A program made the translations under genes and the position numbers. 64,000 nucleotides of DNA, from the NCBI RefSeq assembly GCF_905220365.1, contig NC_061153.1:3864001-3928000 (forward strand). Direction: 5' to 3'. Each line of letters begins with the position of its first letter. Position 1 is the first letter of the stretch. The notes under the pieces are model-generated. The model was not told the origin of the DNA and did not search any database. It saw only the letters and a list, made by a program, of their open reading frames with translations. This document shows positions 9,647-20,538 of this stretch, in pieces. The stretch is from Vanessa cardui (Eukaryota; Arthropoda; Insecta; Lepidoptera; Nymphalidae).

Positions 9647-9660
9647 AAAGGAGAGAGTTT
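9647..9660. repeat. 14-bp target site duplication, right copy
   Basis: Same aaaggagagagttt as at 315-328. The LINE-X ORF continues from here on the minus strand. Confidence 0.9.
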
Positions 9661-10240
9661 GCTAGCATAATTTTGGTAGGAATTGGAAGTACAGATTGGA
9701 GTCGCCGCAATGAGCTCAACGCAGCGAATATTTTCCTACTGACCTCTTTTATTTGTACTGACCATGATAGCGTCTGGTCTAAATACACACCGAGATCTTT
9801 AACGTTAGAGTAGTAGGCTATTGTAGTACCTCTGTATTCCACAAATGGTAAATTTAATAAATCTACCCTAGAGATCATGCCTGGACTACCAATTATGATT
9901 GCCTGCGATTTACTTGGATTGATGTTAAGTCCGTATCGCTTGCTCCACTCAGAGATTGAAACAAGATCGTCATTAATAGCATCAATCGCTGCAGGAAGAT
10001 CTTGAAGTGTTGCATGTCGATAAATCTGGATATCGTCTGCATACATATGGTAGAGAGAAGAAATGCTTGAAGTGATAGAATTAATAAAAATTGAAAAGAG
10101 TAAAGGAGATAAGACGCCACCTTGAGGAACCCCTGCCTGAACATCACACCATGAGGAGGAAGACTCATTATGGCGAATACGATGTCGTCGGCCTTTGAGG
10201 TAACTTTGAAACCAATCTACCACTGATGGAGATATGTTAA
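9661..10240 (-). pseudogene. LINE-X copy 1, reverse transcriptase part of ORF2
   Basis: The minus strand encodes the palm and thumb of a non-LTR reverse transcriptase: VVDWFQSYLKGRR, AGVPQGGVLSPLLFSIFIN, catalytic YADD in HMYADDIQIY, and NPSKSQA, running to LANSLL, where PLE-1 interrupts it. Coding similarity to the copies at 18890-19355 and 20860-21540 is clear. Upstream it ends near 10240, so the element is 5'-truncated or cut by rearrangement. The 10241-10385 gap is AT-rich and shows nothing I recognise. Confidence 0.9.
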
Positions 10241-10431
10241 TTTTATTTTATATTTTTAACAAAATTGGTGATCCTATTTCTATTTTTTTTACTGGTTCTC
10301 CCTTCCTTTTATCAACAATCTATTTTTCTGTGAAATTAATTTATCTGATATGTACCTATATAAATACTTTACTCTTTTTGTATTCTTCTTCTTCTTCTTC
10401 GGAGTGGCCTCCGACTAGCGAAGGTTGGCAG

Positions 10432-12762
10432 TCAGCTTGGAATATTCCTCTTATTCTTCGCGAGGCGAAAGAGATCGGCAGCACTCGCAATTCCCGTCCA
10501 TTCTCGGATGTTGCACAGCCAAGACTTTTTTCTGCGCCCAACAGCTCTCCTTCCGGCAACTTTTCCCATCATAATGAGTTGCAAAAGTTCATATCTTTCA
10601 TGCCTAAGCACGTGTCCGAGATATGCAATTTTTCTCTTCTTGACTGTCTCCAAAAGTTGCCGGTTTTGGTTGACGCGTCGCAGAACTTCCACGTTCAAGA
10701 CCTTTTGAGTCCAACTTATGGCTAACATACGCCTATATGCCCACATCTCGAAAGCTTCAATACGTTTTTTGAGGTCTTCTTTAATTGTCCACGCCTTACA
10801 TCCGTAAAGAAGTATAGGCCAGATGTAACAATGTAGGAGTCGTATGCGCACAGGGATCTTAAGTCTGCGATTGCAGAGTACCTTTTTTAACGTGCAGAAG
10901 GCACTTCGAGCTATTTCAATGCGAGTCTTTACCTCCTGTTCACAGCTCCAAGTGTCATTAAGCCATGTTACTAGATATTTGTACTTGCGCACTCTCTCAA
11001 TTTTTTGGCCTGCTACAATGATAGCAATGTCATCGAAGCTGTGTTTAGACAATACCATGATCTTCGTTTTTGATATGTTCATCCTCAGACCAGCGTTTTC
11101 ACTGCACTCATTAACTCGGCTCATAATTAATTGCAGCTCTTCAGGAGATGATGCTATTAGGACTGTATCGTCAGCGTATCTGATGTTGTTAATATACCGG
11201 CCATTTATTTTGACTCCACATTCTAGGTCTTCAATTGCTTCTGTTATTATTTTTTCCGAGTACAAATTAAATAGCGTGGGTGATAATATACAGCCCTGTC
11301 GAACTCCTCTCTTTATTTCTACCTCATCAGTCTCCTCATTGTCAACTCGTACAGTAGCCTTCTGGTTCCAATACAGATTCTGAATAATACGTACATCTTT
11401 GTCATCTAAGCCGATATCATGTAATATTGCAATTAGACGGTCGTGCTGTACTCTGTCAAAGGCTTTTTCGTAATCGATGAAACAAAGGAAAACGTCTTGT
11501 TGCATGTCTCTGCATTTTTGTACGAGAACCTGCATTGTAAAGAGAGCCTTTCTCGTGCCCACTCCTTTTCGAAAGCCAAACTGACTATCTGCGAGTTGTT
11601 CGTCGCATTTAGCTCTTATTCGCTCGTGAATGATATTCAGAAATAGTTTCAATACTTGGCTCATAAGGCTAATCGTTCTAAACTTTTCGCACCTTCTTGC
11701 GTTAGCCTTCTTAGGAAGCATAATAAAAGTTGAGGTTAGCCAGTCTTTGGGTAAGTGGCCAGAGTCGTATACCAAATTAAATAGTTTAACCAGGAAGTCA
11801 ATATTTTCGTCTTTGATAAGTTTGAGTACCTCTATGTGAACATTATCCGGTCCGGTTGATTTTCCCGTTTTAGCTTTTTTAAGAGCGTTTGTGACTTCAT
11901 TTTTCAGGATAGGATATCCCTCATTTGGATCACAGTTTACCGCTATGCTTCGAAAATCGTCGGCAAACATTGATGAAATGTATTGTTCCCATAGGTGTTT
12001 TTTTCCTGATATATCTAGTATGGGAATATTATTTTCGTCCGTAAGATGGTGAATGGTCTTTTTGTGCCCTATCAAAGATTTTATTTCCTTATGCAGGTTA
12101 AATGCATCATGTTTAGCATAAAGGTCCTCCACAAAATCACACTTGCACTGATACCAAGCATCTCTAGCATAACGAACTTCACGCCGAATTTGCTTATCAA
12201 TCTCAGTATACTTGCTATTGTCAGAATTCTTGTAGATTCTCCTTTCTTCGATAAGATTATATATTTTTTCTGTCATCCAACTCTGCTTAGGAATCCAATC
12301 TCTTTTCAAGTGTGTCTTATTAATGTTAATTATTTTGTTCTTCATTGAACACCACTCTTCCTCCACCGTGCGTATTATCCCAGGTTTCACATCTGCTGCC
12401 CACTCGTTTATTTCTTTCGCCACTTTATCTTTGATGTTAAAATCTTTAAGTTTTCTCACGTCTATTGCGTGGTACTGTGTTCTCTTCTTTAATTGTTTGA
12501 GTCGACATGATATTGTCGCTACAACTGGATTATGGTCAGATCTTATATCAGCCCCAGGATAAGTCTTAGCACTTTTGACACAATTACGAAAGCGATTATT
12601 GATCAGGATGTAATCTATCTGATTTCTTATAATTTGCTGAGGGGTATGCTTAGGTGACGTCCATGTATACAACCTCCTTGGTGGTAATTGAAAATAGGTG
12701 TTTATGATAGCAAAATCACTCTCTTGGTAGAATTGTACAAGGGCTCTCATTCCTTTCCCCAA
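10432..12762 (-). pseudogene. RTE-A endonuclease C-terminus and reverse transcriptase
   Basis: Long open stretch with the end of an AP-like endonuclease (NQIDYILIN, then SDHNPVV), a linker, RT blocks (FRTISLMSQVLKLF, ADSQFGFRKGVGTRKA, CFIDYEKAFDRVQHDRL, RGVRQGCILSPTLFNLY, catalytic YADD in IRYADDTVLIA) and a C-terminal region with a GHVLRH-like motif before a Trp-rich end. The apparent start is a TTG and is not a real initiator; the endonuclease half at 12813-13280 should join here. The frame break lies near 12745-12765. FRTISLMS departs from the usual FRPISLL, another sign of decay. Confidence 0.85.
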
Positions 12763-12812
12763 GTCCGAACTTCCCGGCTACTTTTGGCACTTCCCCTTTT
12801 CCTACTTTAGCA

Positions 12813-13280
12813 TTAAAATCGCCAATCACTAGATTTATTTCGTGATTTTTTTGTCATTTGGAGTAGATCTTCTATTTCTTTATAAAAGTTTCGAACTTCT
12901 TGATCTGACCCATCTGTAGTGGGAGCATACACTTGAATAATGTTAATATTTCTTGGCTTGGCTTCTATTTGAAGTAACATGGTTCGGTTTGATTTTGGTA
13001 CTAAGTTAACAGGTGTGTTAATGCAATTTGTGTCTATGATTACTCCCACTCCATACTTGTTGGAGCTATCCTCAGAACCAGAGTAATACATGGTGTAGTT
13101 TTTATCTATTTGATGTTTACCTTTGCCTATCCATCTGATCTCACTTAGTCCCATGATGTTAATCTTCATTCGTTGCATTTCTTTGCAGACATTGTAGACT
13201 TTTTCAGGATTCTTCAAACTTCTGACGTTCCACTTTCCTATCCTCAATTGTTGTTTTTTCCACCTGGGGATTCTTAGCAC
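12813..13280 (-). pseudogene. RTE-A endonuclease, N-terminal half
   Basis: AP-endonuclease-like domain of a LINE: RIGKWNVRSL, GLSEIRW with the catalytic Glu, and IQVYAPTTDGSD. The frame is lost at a run of seven A residues (plus-strand T run 12846-12852). The conserved GDFNAKVG motif lies just beyond it in another frame, so the domain is split by a one-base homopolymer indel. Only a trace of 5' UTR precedes it. Confidence 0.85.
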
Positions 13281-13589
13281 CCCTGTCCCATCTAAGGGAC
13301 GCCAGGGCCACTTCTTTCTTAGACTTTTCCATAAAGCTGACGATAACTAGGGAATAATAGTGCAGTGGTTTCCCCTTGCCTTCTGCACCAGACATTTTAG
13401 AGGTTACTTGTACCTCTAGGTCGCTGCTTCCCTTTTCCAATCGCTGTGTTGGATGCGTATGGTTATACCGCCATTGATCGGTCGCCAGGGCCTCGTCTGT
13501 TATCTAGCAGGGAGCATCACGTGCAGGTGAGGTTGGCAATTGGGTCGGATGAGATGGTAGTTCCGTTCCCCCCTTGTATTGTCTTTCAT

Positions 13590-14160
13590 TAATTGTTAAA
13601 CGTAATTATTTTCAAAATCTAAATCAAAAATATCATTATTATCTATATATCCAAAAACTACCTCAAAAGGTGTAAGACCTATAGCTGAACGGATGCTGTG
13701 ATTATAGGCCATTATACTATAAGTCATTATTGAGGCGGCATCTGTATATTTTTCATATCGAGCTAGCCTGTATATCTGTATGTATGTATGTATAATTGTC
13801 GAATGTTTTTTTTATTTATTATTTTATGTAATCTTTGGACAATGCTCATGGAATTAGGGTTATTAGGTGTCCCTATATGTAAATTTATTCTATACAAAGC
13901 AGCCAGTTCTTTCATAAGCTCATTATGAAATTCTGTACCAGGATCGCATGATTTTTTTTTCGAAATGCCGAAAAAAGAAAAATATATTATTAATGCACGA
14001 ATAACTTCTGGAGTGGATCTATAACTAATTTCTACTGCTTGTCCTAGCTTACTGAAAAGATCAATAAAAACTTCCTGAAAGGGTGCGGATTGAGTTTGCG
14101 TTAGCTGTAAGGTGGATTTAATAGGGTTCCTATCATTTTTCACTAATTTACTAGCTGACC
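13590..14160 (-). pseudogene. LTR-retrotransposon integrase fragment (Gypsy-like)
   Basis: Minus-strand integrase catalytic core: FIDLFSKLGQAVEI near the first Asp region, a second block around DPGTEFHNELMKEL, then HIGTPNNPNS and IVQRLH near the usual Glu helix. After a stop near 13763 the C-terminal part (LTPFEVVFGY) continues in another reading to about 13600. The Glu position reads VQRLH rather than the typical VERFH, suggesting decay. No LTRs or other domains are attached. Confidence 0.75.
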
Positions 14161-14230
14161 CTCCAGGAACTAAAGATGTCTAAAATACAGTGTGATCAGT
14201 TACTAAAAGAAAGGGATGACAGTGAATAAT

Positions 14231-14499
14231 AGTTTTCGCAGAGTATTAATAATAAATAATAATAATAAATAATAAATATTAGACAACATCACATACATTA
14301 CTCTGATCCCAATGTAAGTAGCTGAAGCACTTGTGTTATGGAAATCAGAAGTAACGACGGTACCACAAACACCCAGACCCAAGACAACATAGAAAACTAA
14401 TGGTAATCTACATCGACTCGGCCGGGAATCGAACCCGGGACCTCAGAGTGGCGTACCCATGAAAACCGGTGTACACACCACTCGACCATGGAGGTGGTC
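14231..14499 (-). mobile_element. SINE-A, tRNA-derived SINE
   Basis: On the minus strand the head reads gaccacctccatggtcgagt with an A-box-like tggtcgagtgg and, about 50 bp later, a B-box ggttcgattcc, as in RNA polymerase III tRNA promoters. A non-tRNA body follows and the element ends in an (AAT)n-like tail (14245-14280 on the plus strand). A truncated head of the same family lies at 48791-48850. Confidence 0.8.
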
Positions 14500-14867
14500 A
14501 TTAATAAAAACAAAGACTTGAAACTTTGTATACAAATACAATAGTTTTTGTTTTAGTCCAAAATACATAGTAGTTTTGATTTTATAGGCATTCAAAGTTT
14601 CGAAAAATATGGAGTCCCGCTAACAGCCGCGCGAGTACTGTGACGTCATTTCACAACACGCCGCGCGGGAAGCGTTCCGCTTAGTATCACTTTTTATCAT
14701 AACTCGGTCCTCCCTATCGAGATACGAATTTTTTTATGAAATACTTTTTTTACTTTTTGTACGATCTACAATTAAGGTCCTATACATTTTTCATGTATCG
14801 ATCATCGTTATCGAAATTTCGATAAAAAATACACAAATTTTGGCAGAAAAAATAGTTTTTCGCTATT
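14500..14867. repeat. Non-coding dispersed repeat with a GC-rich TGACGTCA core
   Basis: No ORF. A GC-rich patch (14625-14695) contains the palindrome TGACGTCA at 14641-14648, and ATAACTCGG follows at 14699-14707 before a cgatacgaatt-like stretch. The same order and nearly the same spacing recur at 28371-28433 upstream of a LINE ORF1 fragment. It may be the 5' control region of a retroelement. Confidence 0.45.
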
Positions 14868-15075
14868 AAAATCAAAATCAACTTTATTCAAGTAGGTTTT
14901 TACAAGCACTTTTGAATCTTCATTTAACAATTAATTCAATCTACCACCAAGTAGATTCTACCGAGAAGAACCGGCAAGAAACTCAGTAGTTACACTTTTT
15001 CAACATTTAAAAAATACAATCATATTAGTTAAATACAATTATATATGTATCCTGCCTGGAAACAGGTATTAATTC
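14868..15075 (-). repeat. LINE 3'-UTR fragment (LINE-Y type)
   Basis: In antisense it begins with TCAAAATCAA repeats next to a polyadenylation-like AATAAA and contains ctaccaccaagtagattcta and gaagaaccggcaagaaactc. It matches 29453-29690 closely and the 3' end of the LINE-Y copy at 50006-50140 more distantly. The (TTTTGA)n-like end is the expected 3' tail. Confidence 0.7.
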
Positions 15076-15419
15076 CAAGCTTTTTTATCATTTACAAAAT
15101 CTTGTATCGAATAATATGCCTTTTTTTACCAAAGTATTTTTTATAAAAGATTGAAATTTACGAAACGGCAAAGTTTCCCTTTTTCTCGTGAAAGGTATAA
15201 AAAAATTACTGTAATTGTTGTGTGTTCCGACCTACAATTTTTTTTTTTTTTTTTTCGGGTAGCTGCACAATAAACAACAACTGTTTCTGTAAGCTCTATA
15301 TTTTATATTAAAATTAATTATTCATTAATGATTGGAATGCTTTGATTTTTAACAATACCTGCCAGCTGAACTCCATTCCAGTTAATACATTGATAAATTA
15401 CCACAATATACATATATAT
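15076..15419. other. AT-rich spacer without recognisable features
   Basis: No ORF or repeat family recognised. It includes a T18-like run at 15239-15256 and probably the distal part of the LINE 3' UTR to its left and of the 5' leader of LINE-X copy 2 to its right. Confidence 0.5.
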
Positions 15420-15466
15420 TTACACCACATATCACTTCTGTTACTTTGATAAAAAGTCCACAAGCT

Positions 15467-16237
15467 ATGGAAGATATCAAACAATCCATTGAGGAGTTGT
15501 CACTGCACTTCAACACTAAAATGGCTGAATTTCAGCACAACTTGCAAACTGCCATACCTGCGACTAGCCCTACATCCAATATTGCAGCTCAATTTACCAC
15601 CTTTCGCAATTTTGTGCTGTCTGCATTAGAAAGCCTTCAACTTCAATTGTCAGTGTTAACCAAGCAGCATGACCTACTTGAGATGCGGAGTAGAAAGAAA
15701 ATTCTCTTAATCCATGGTATCCCGGAGTCTAAAAGTGAGGATGTTACAGCCGCCGCCGTCAAGATGCTATCTCAGCATATCAAAATGCCTGAATTAGTCC
15801 CAGCTGCCATAAGACGTAGTCACCGCATAGGTCGTCCCACAAAGGATAAGCCACGGCCTATACTCATCAAATTTCAGGACTTATCGTTGCGTAACAAAGT
15901 CTGGTACGGGAAAGCCAGTCTCAAGAACACAGGTATCACACTTTCCGAGTTCCTGACAAAAAGCCGGCACGAAGCATTTATGGCAGCGAGACAACAATTT
16001 GGTGTGTCTAATTGCTGGACCAAAGAGGGTCAGATCTTCATAATTGGTCCTGGTGGTGTTCGACATGGAATAACCTCAACTGCTGAGCTGGGATCTATTT
16101 CAAATCAGTTAGAGCCTGATAATCAAGCCGTCGTGGCGACAGCCGGCACCTCAAATCAATCTCCAAACTACAATTCAAAAGGTAAAACAGTCAAGTCTCT
16201 TCAAACAACCAGACCCAAAAGGAACCTCAGGAAGTAA
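15467..16237 (+). CDS. LINE-X ORF1 protein, FP25K-like nucleic-acid-binding protein
   Basis: Intact ORF of 256 residues from the ATG at 15467; an upstream in-frame TTG at 15446 is unlikely to be used. The N-terminal half has a predicted coiled-coil character (FRNFVLSALESLQLQLSVLTKQ). It is followed by the fold common to ORF1 proteins of insect LINEs and baculovirus FP25K-like proteins: KKILLIHGIPES, RSHRIGRP, PRPILIKFQ and LSEFLTKSRHEAF. Known members bind LINE RNA as multimers and assist target-primed reverse transcription. The C-terminal tail is basic. There is no PHD finger, unlike the ORF1 at 59654. Confidence 0.8.
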   Translation: MEDIKQSIEELSLHFNTKMAEFQHNLQTAIPATSPTSNIAAQFTTFRNFVLSALESLQLQLSVLTKQHDLLEMRSRKKILLIHGIPESKSEDVTAAAVKMLSQHIKMPELVPAAIRRSHRIGRPTKDKPRPILIKFQDLSLRNKVWYGKASLKNTGITLSEFLTKSRHEAFMAARQQFGVSNCWTKEGQIFIIGPGGVRHGITSTAELGSISNQLEPDNQAVVATAGTSNQSPNYNSKGKTVKSLQTTRPKRNLRK

Positions 16238-17193
16238 TTCATATTTTACGTTACATCCTCTCGTGTAAGCATACATTAAATCTTTTATTATTATTTGTTT
16301 ATTAAGTTTGATTATTTGTTTATTAAGTTTGATTGTTCATTTTATTCTTCTAGCATAATTTTCTGTCTTAAAGTCGATTTTGGCTTGTACTTTGATATTT
16401 TGCTTTGTTTTTATCTTGATATTATATTACTGACAATATACCCGCTTACATTTTAATCTTTAGCACTTGTGAGGTTTAAATATTATGGGTTATGGGGTAA
16501 TCTTATAATAATTATATTGATTTTGTTTGTACATGCCGAATTTAACAACTAAATAACAAAGTAGACAAATCGTCAAATGACAATGTCATTATTGTCATTG
16601 TCAGAATCAGAAATTGACACGGCACATTTTCGTAAGTTTTGAGGCAAAAGTTTTACATCATACAGCCTAGAATATATTGGCATTTATAGACATCTTCAAT
16701 AAACTAGTGTATGTAGATTCTTCTTTGATTATGAATGTAGAGACATATTTATCGTTATAAATACAGTTTTATCTTAATAGCTTGGATTTGCTTTTATATA
16801 CATATGTTCTTTTTTTTTGTTAAATTCACTATTTATAGATATAGATACATATAGATCTTTTTATTGCTTCTTTTGTGTGATTTGTTAACGAAGCCTTGCA
16901 TTTTAACGCTGGTGGGTATTACGAATGATTTAATTATTATTATTATAAAATTAAGTTTTAATATATTTATATCTAAATATTATTATAGATACATATTATA
17001 TTTTTATTGCTTTTTGTTTTTTTTGTTAATTTTAAATTTTTTTTTTTGTTATATATTTAGATAAATATATTTATACATATATTTTTCTTTTTTTGCATAA
17101 TTTGAACTTTACATATAAATATTTATATTTTATATTTAACAATAACTTATATTATTTTAGAATTTATTACATTTTACACATAATACGTTCAAT
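16238..17193 (+). other. AT-rich spacer between LINE-X ORF1 and ORF2
   Basis: No ORF of substance. It is extremely AT-rich with long T runs and includes a duplicated segment (attatttgtttattaagttt, near 16290-16330). The spacer length is similar to the 532-bp inter-ORF gap of the LINE at 59654-61179. Confidence 0.6.
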
Positions 17194-19355
17194 ATGAGTA
17201 CAAATAGTTCTGACGACGAGAGATACTATTCTATATTTTCGTCTTCAGATGAAAGTTTTCATAGTACATCATTACCTCTAAATAGCGTTCTTAACTCAAC
17301 ATTTTCCTCATTTCATAATAATTTTAATGTCATCCACATAAATGCCCAAAGCATACCTGCGCATTACTCTGACCTCTTAGCCTCCTTCGATGTTACGAAT
17401 GTACATGCTATCCTGGTGTCTGAGACCTTCTTAAAACCCTCCTTACCCTCAACTTCTTTTGCACTCCCAGGATTTCATCTCGTTCGTAACGATCGAACTG
17501 GCAAAGGTGGGGGCGGGGTGGCGATCTATCTGCGTAGCCACATTCCTTTCTCTATTTTAAGCAAATCTCCTTCCGCCTACTCGGAGTCATCTGAGCACAT
17601 ATTACTGGAAGTACTATTCGGCAAGCTAAAACTTCTTTTGGGGGTTTTTTATTCCCCATCACTCCAAATTAACTACTTTCACAATCTTGAAATCTTACTT
17701 GAGACCCATTAACCTAATGTTGACCAAACCATCATAATGGGTGATTTTAACACTTGTTTGGTTAAAAACGATTCACGTGCCAAACAACTCAATCATATAG
17801 TTACCAGCTCTAATCTTCATCTTCTTCAAACTAATCCTACACATTTCTTCCCTAATTGTTCCCCTTCACTTCTTGATCTAATGATCGTGTCTTCTCCCGA
17901 GCTTGTCAGTACACATGGTCAGCTCTCAGCAGATGCGTTCTCATATCATGATTTAGTCTACCTGTCATTTAAGATTCGTCCTCTCAAAATCAAGCCAACG
18001 GTAGTCATGCGCCGCACTTTTAAAAATTTTAATAATGAAAACTTTATGCAAGACTTGCAGTCTATCGATTGGGATGCAATTCTTAATGCTACATCAATAG
18101 ATGAGAAGCTGAGTATTTTCAACTCGCTTCTCATTGAATTATTTGACAAACATGCTCCCCTCAGACCAATAAAGCTTAAACATCTTCCGGCACCGTGGCT
18201 GAATGATGATATTAGAACGCTGATGACCCAACGTAATGCTGCTAAGTCCAAGTATAAATCTAGACCAATAGACTGAACAAACTCTAAATACATATAAAAG
18301 ACTGCGTAATAGGTGTAATAGGGTTTGCAGAGATGCTCAAAGAAAATATGTGCATGCTTCTATAAATAATAGGAGCACATCAGATGTTTGGAAATTTTTA
18401 AACTCAATGGGTATTGGTCGATCCAGGGTAACCATTTCTCCTGACACTGATCTAAATTCCCTCAATAATCATTTTGCCAATATTGCCTCACAAAATTACA
18501 ATAAAGCGTCAACCATTTCCCTCCTCAAGTCACGGATCAAACCCAACTATCCCAATTTTACTTTTGAACCTATAACCACCGATGACATTTATAAGAATGT
18601 AGCTTCTATCTCATCGGATGCCACTGGTAGCGATGGGATTAGTCGCAAAATGATTATACTTGTCCTCGACGAAATAGCACCTATTATCTGTCACATTTTT
18701 AATTACTCTCTTTCCTGTATGTCTTTTCCTAATGTTTGGCGCTTTGCTCACGTTATCCCTATTCCTAAACTCCCTCAACCGACTTTACCTTCACATTATC
18801 GTCCTATCTCTATCCTCTCTTTCTTGTCTAAAATCCTTGAACGTATTGTTCATTCCCAACTTAACCTTTTTCTAACACGACACAGCATCCTAAGTCCGTT
18901 CCAATCCGGCTTCCGACCTGGCCACAGCATTGTGACGGCACTTGCGAAGGTTTTTGACGATGTCCGGTTCGCAATGGATCAAAAGCATGTTACTATATTA
19001 GCCTTATTGGACTTTAGTAACGCTTTTAATACGGTTGACCATGACATCCTGTTGGCCGTATTAGAATCCATAAACTTGTCGCCAGATGTTGTAGAATGGT
19101 TCCGTTCTTACTTGTTTGGTCGACAACAGTGTATTCGAGCTGGGGACCGTCATTCCTCGTATTGCTGTCTTAGTGCTGGAGTTCCTCAGGGAAGTGTCCT
19201 TTCCCCTCTTCTGTTTTCCATTTATATCAATACTGTCACTGAACTTCTAACTCTTCCCTTCCATCTTTACGCGGACGACCTACAAATCTATGTGACGACT
19301 CCAGTTGAAGACATTACAGCAGCTATCGATAAACTGAATAGTAACCTCAAGATAA
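17194..19355 (+). pseudogene. LINE-X ORF2: endonuclease and reverse transcriptase, broken
   Basis: The first segment is the AP-like endonuclease: NVIHINAQSIPAH, SETFLKPSLP and GGGVAIYLRS. A premature TAA at 17710-17712 stops it, and GDFNTCL follows in the same frame. A frameshift near 18270 separates this from the RT: HYRPISILSFLSKILERIV, SGFRPGHSIVTALAKV, LLDFSNAFNTVDHDILL, AGVPQGSVLSPLLFSIYIN and catalytic YADD in HLYADDLQIY. At least two lesions plus loss of the C-terminus make it non-functional. Confidence 0.9.
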
Positions 19356-20498
19356 TATCATCAATGCATTCGTTTCAGATTATACATGAATTATATACAT
19401 TCATAAGCAGAGGGTTACCTACGTCTTCAACCCATTATTCTATATATTTGAGAGGTTTAGGCTACTAAACCGTAAGTAAAACAATTTATATTTGCTTGAT
19501 CGAGGCACATTAGTGGTTTTTAGAATGATATTTAATCATATTTTTCGTTAAATTCCAGTCGTCGTATAATACCGGCCACGTGCATTATTTGACAGGCGTT
19601 GCCGAATATTCATTTATTTAAACACTCCTGAGGTGAGTTCATGCATTAATTACCTTTGTTAATCAATATCCTACATGGCTCAGTAATTATTTCTATTAAT
19701 TTCTTCATATTTTACTCAAAAACTGAACATAGACCTTGTCCATGTATTGGATGACCTAAGTCGAATCCTATAGTGATTTAAATCACTTAGAGGCACTATT
19801 TCGTTAAAATAAATATAGTTCTTGCTTTTCCATATTGTGTTATTGCAAATTAAGCAATAATTACCTCATTTTTGACACTTTAAATGTCCAATTGAATAAC
19901 TATAATCTTATTAGTTATTATTGAATTTTAATAGCTTATTCTTGCTTGTACCTGTGTCTAGGGCATTCTTAGGGCCTTCTTAGTGCTTATGCAGGATAGG
20001 TAATAAGTTGTTTGGTTCACAGGGAGTGTTTTTTTTTTTATATGTATTTATATACATATATACTTTTAAATAAAGTATATTCTGAAGTACTACGGTGTTG
20101 CTGGGCGGACTCAGCTGAGGATTGTTGCTGAGTTCGAGCATCTGCTTCGTCGGAGGAATTGCTGCATGTCCAGTGCTGCTACCGCTGCTTCTGCTGCTGC
20201 CGCTATTTTGGTTGCACGGCTTTTATTGATGCATTCCATTCGTGGGTTGAGCTATCCTGCTTGCTTTATCCGTTCTTAATTTAAAGATGCCAACTCATTA
20301 ATATTAGCTTTAAATTGTTGATATACATACATACATTATGTATTGATGCATAACAATATCGTTTATGACCAGATACCGTCAACGACCTCACCCCTGATGA
20401 TTATTTTTTTTTTAATTACAATAATTTTTATAAAATTATTTTATAATTTTTTTTTTTTTTTTTTTCAATAAAAATTGCTTAACCGCGACAATTTGGAC
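19356..20498. other. Non-coding DNA between LINE-X copies
   Basis: No convincing gene or known repeat. 19356-20030 is AT-rich. 20095-20230 is a GC-richer patch of imperfect CTG/CCG triplets, and 20400-20465 has A and T runs. The GC-rich patch could be a LINE leader but nothing in it is decisive. Confidence 0.5.
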
Positions 20499-20538
20499 AA
20501 CATATCCCGACTAATGACAACATTAGTCGGGATATGTT
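20499..20538. repeat. Perfect 18-bp hairpin with ACAA loop at the 5' end of LINE-X copy 3
   Basis: Arms at 20499-20516 and 20521-20538 are exact reverse complements around a 4-nt loop. The right arm is native LINE coding sequence (ISRDM region); the left arm is an inverted copy lying at the truncation point. Confidence 0.9.

Larger units (their letters stand above)
10386..13560 (-). mobile_element. RTE-A, decayed RTE-like LINE
   Basis: A near-full-length RTE-like element in antisense. Its 3' end is a short (GAA)n run (10386-10400 on the plus strand as TTC repeats). Its 5' UTR (13441-13560) shares a long block with the 5' leader of RTE-B (24515-24605), including gccaacctcacctgc and tggcggtataacca. 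Coding sequence is in two pieces because of at least two frameshifts. Confidence 0.85.
15420..19355 (+). mobile_element. LINE-X copy 2, two-ORF LINE of the CR1/jockey group
   Basis: The longest LINE-X in the window: ORF1 (15467-16237), a 950-bp AT-rich spacer, and ORF2 (17194-19355) with endonuclease and RT. The element stops abruptly near 19355, shortly after the YADD motif, where the sequence becomes unrelated AT-rich DNA. The thumb, C-terminus and 3' UTR are missing, which points to deletion or rearrangement rather than ordinary 5' truncation. Confidence 0.8.

Noticed and set aside
17890..17960. LINE-X endonuclease motif SYHD read as a catalytic-site loss like that in RTE-B
   Set aside because: In this LINE group the position seems variable (SHHD/SYHD-like), so without an alignment a mutation cannot be claimed.
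20095..20230. CTG/CCG-rich patch considered as a coding exon or CpG-island promoter
   Set aside because: No open frame with protein features and no matching neighbour; it looks like imperfect triplet repeats.
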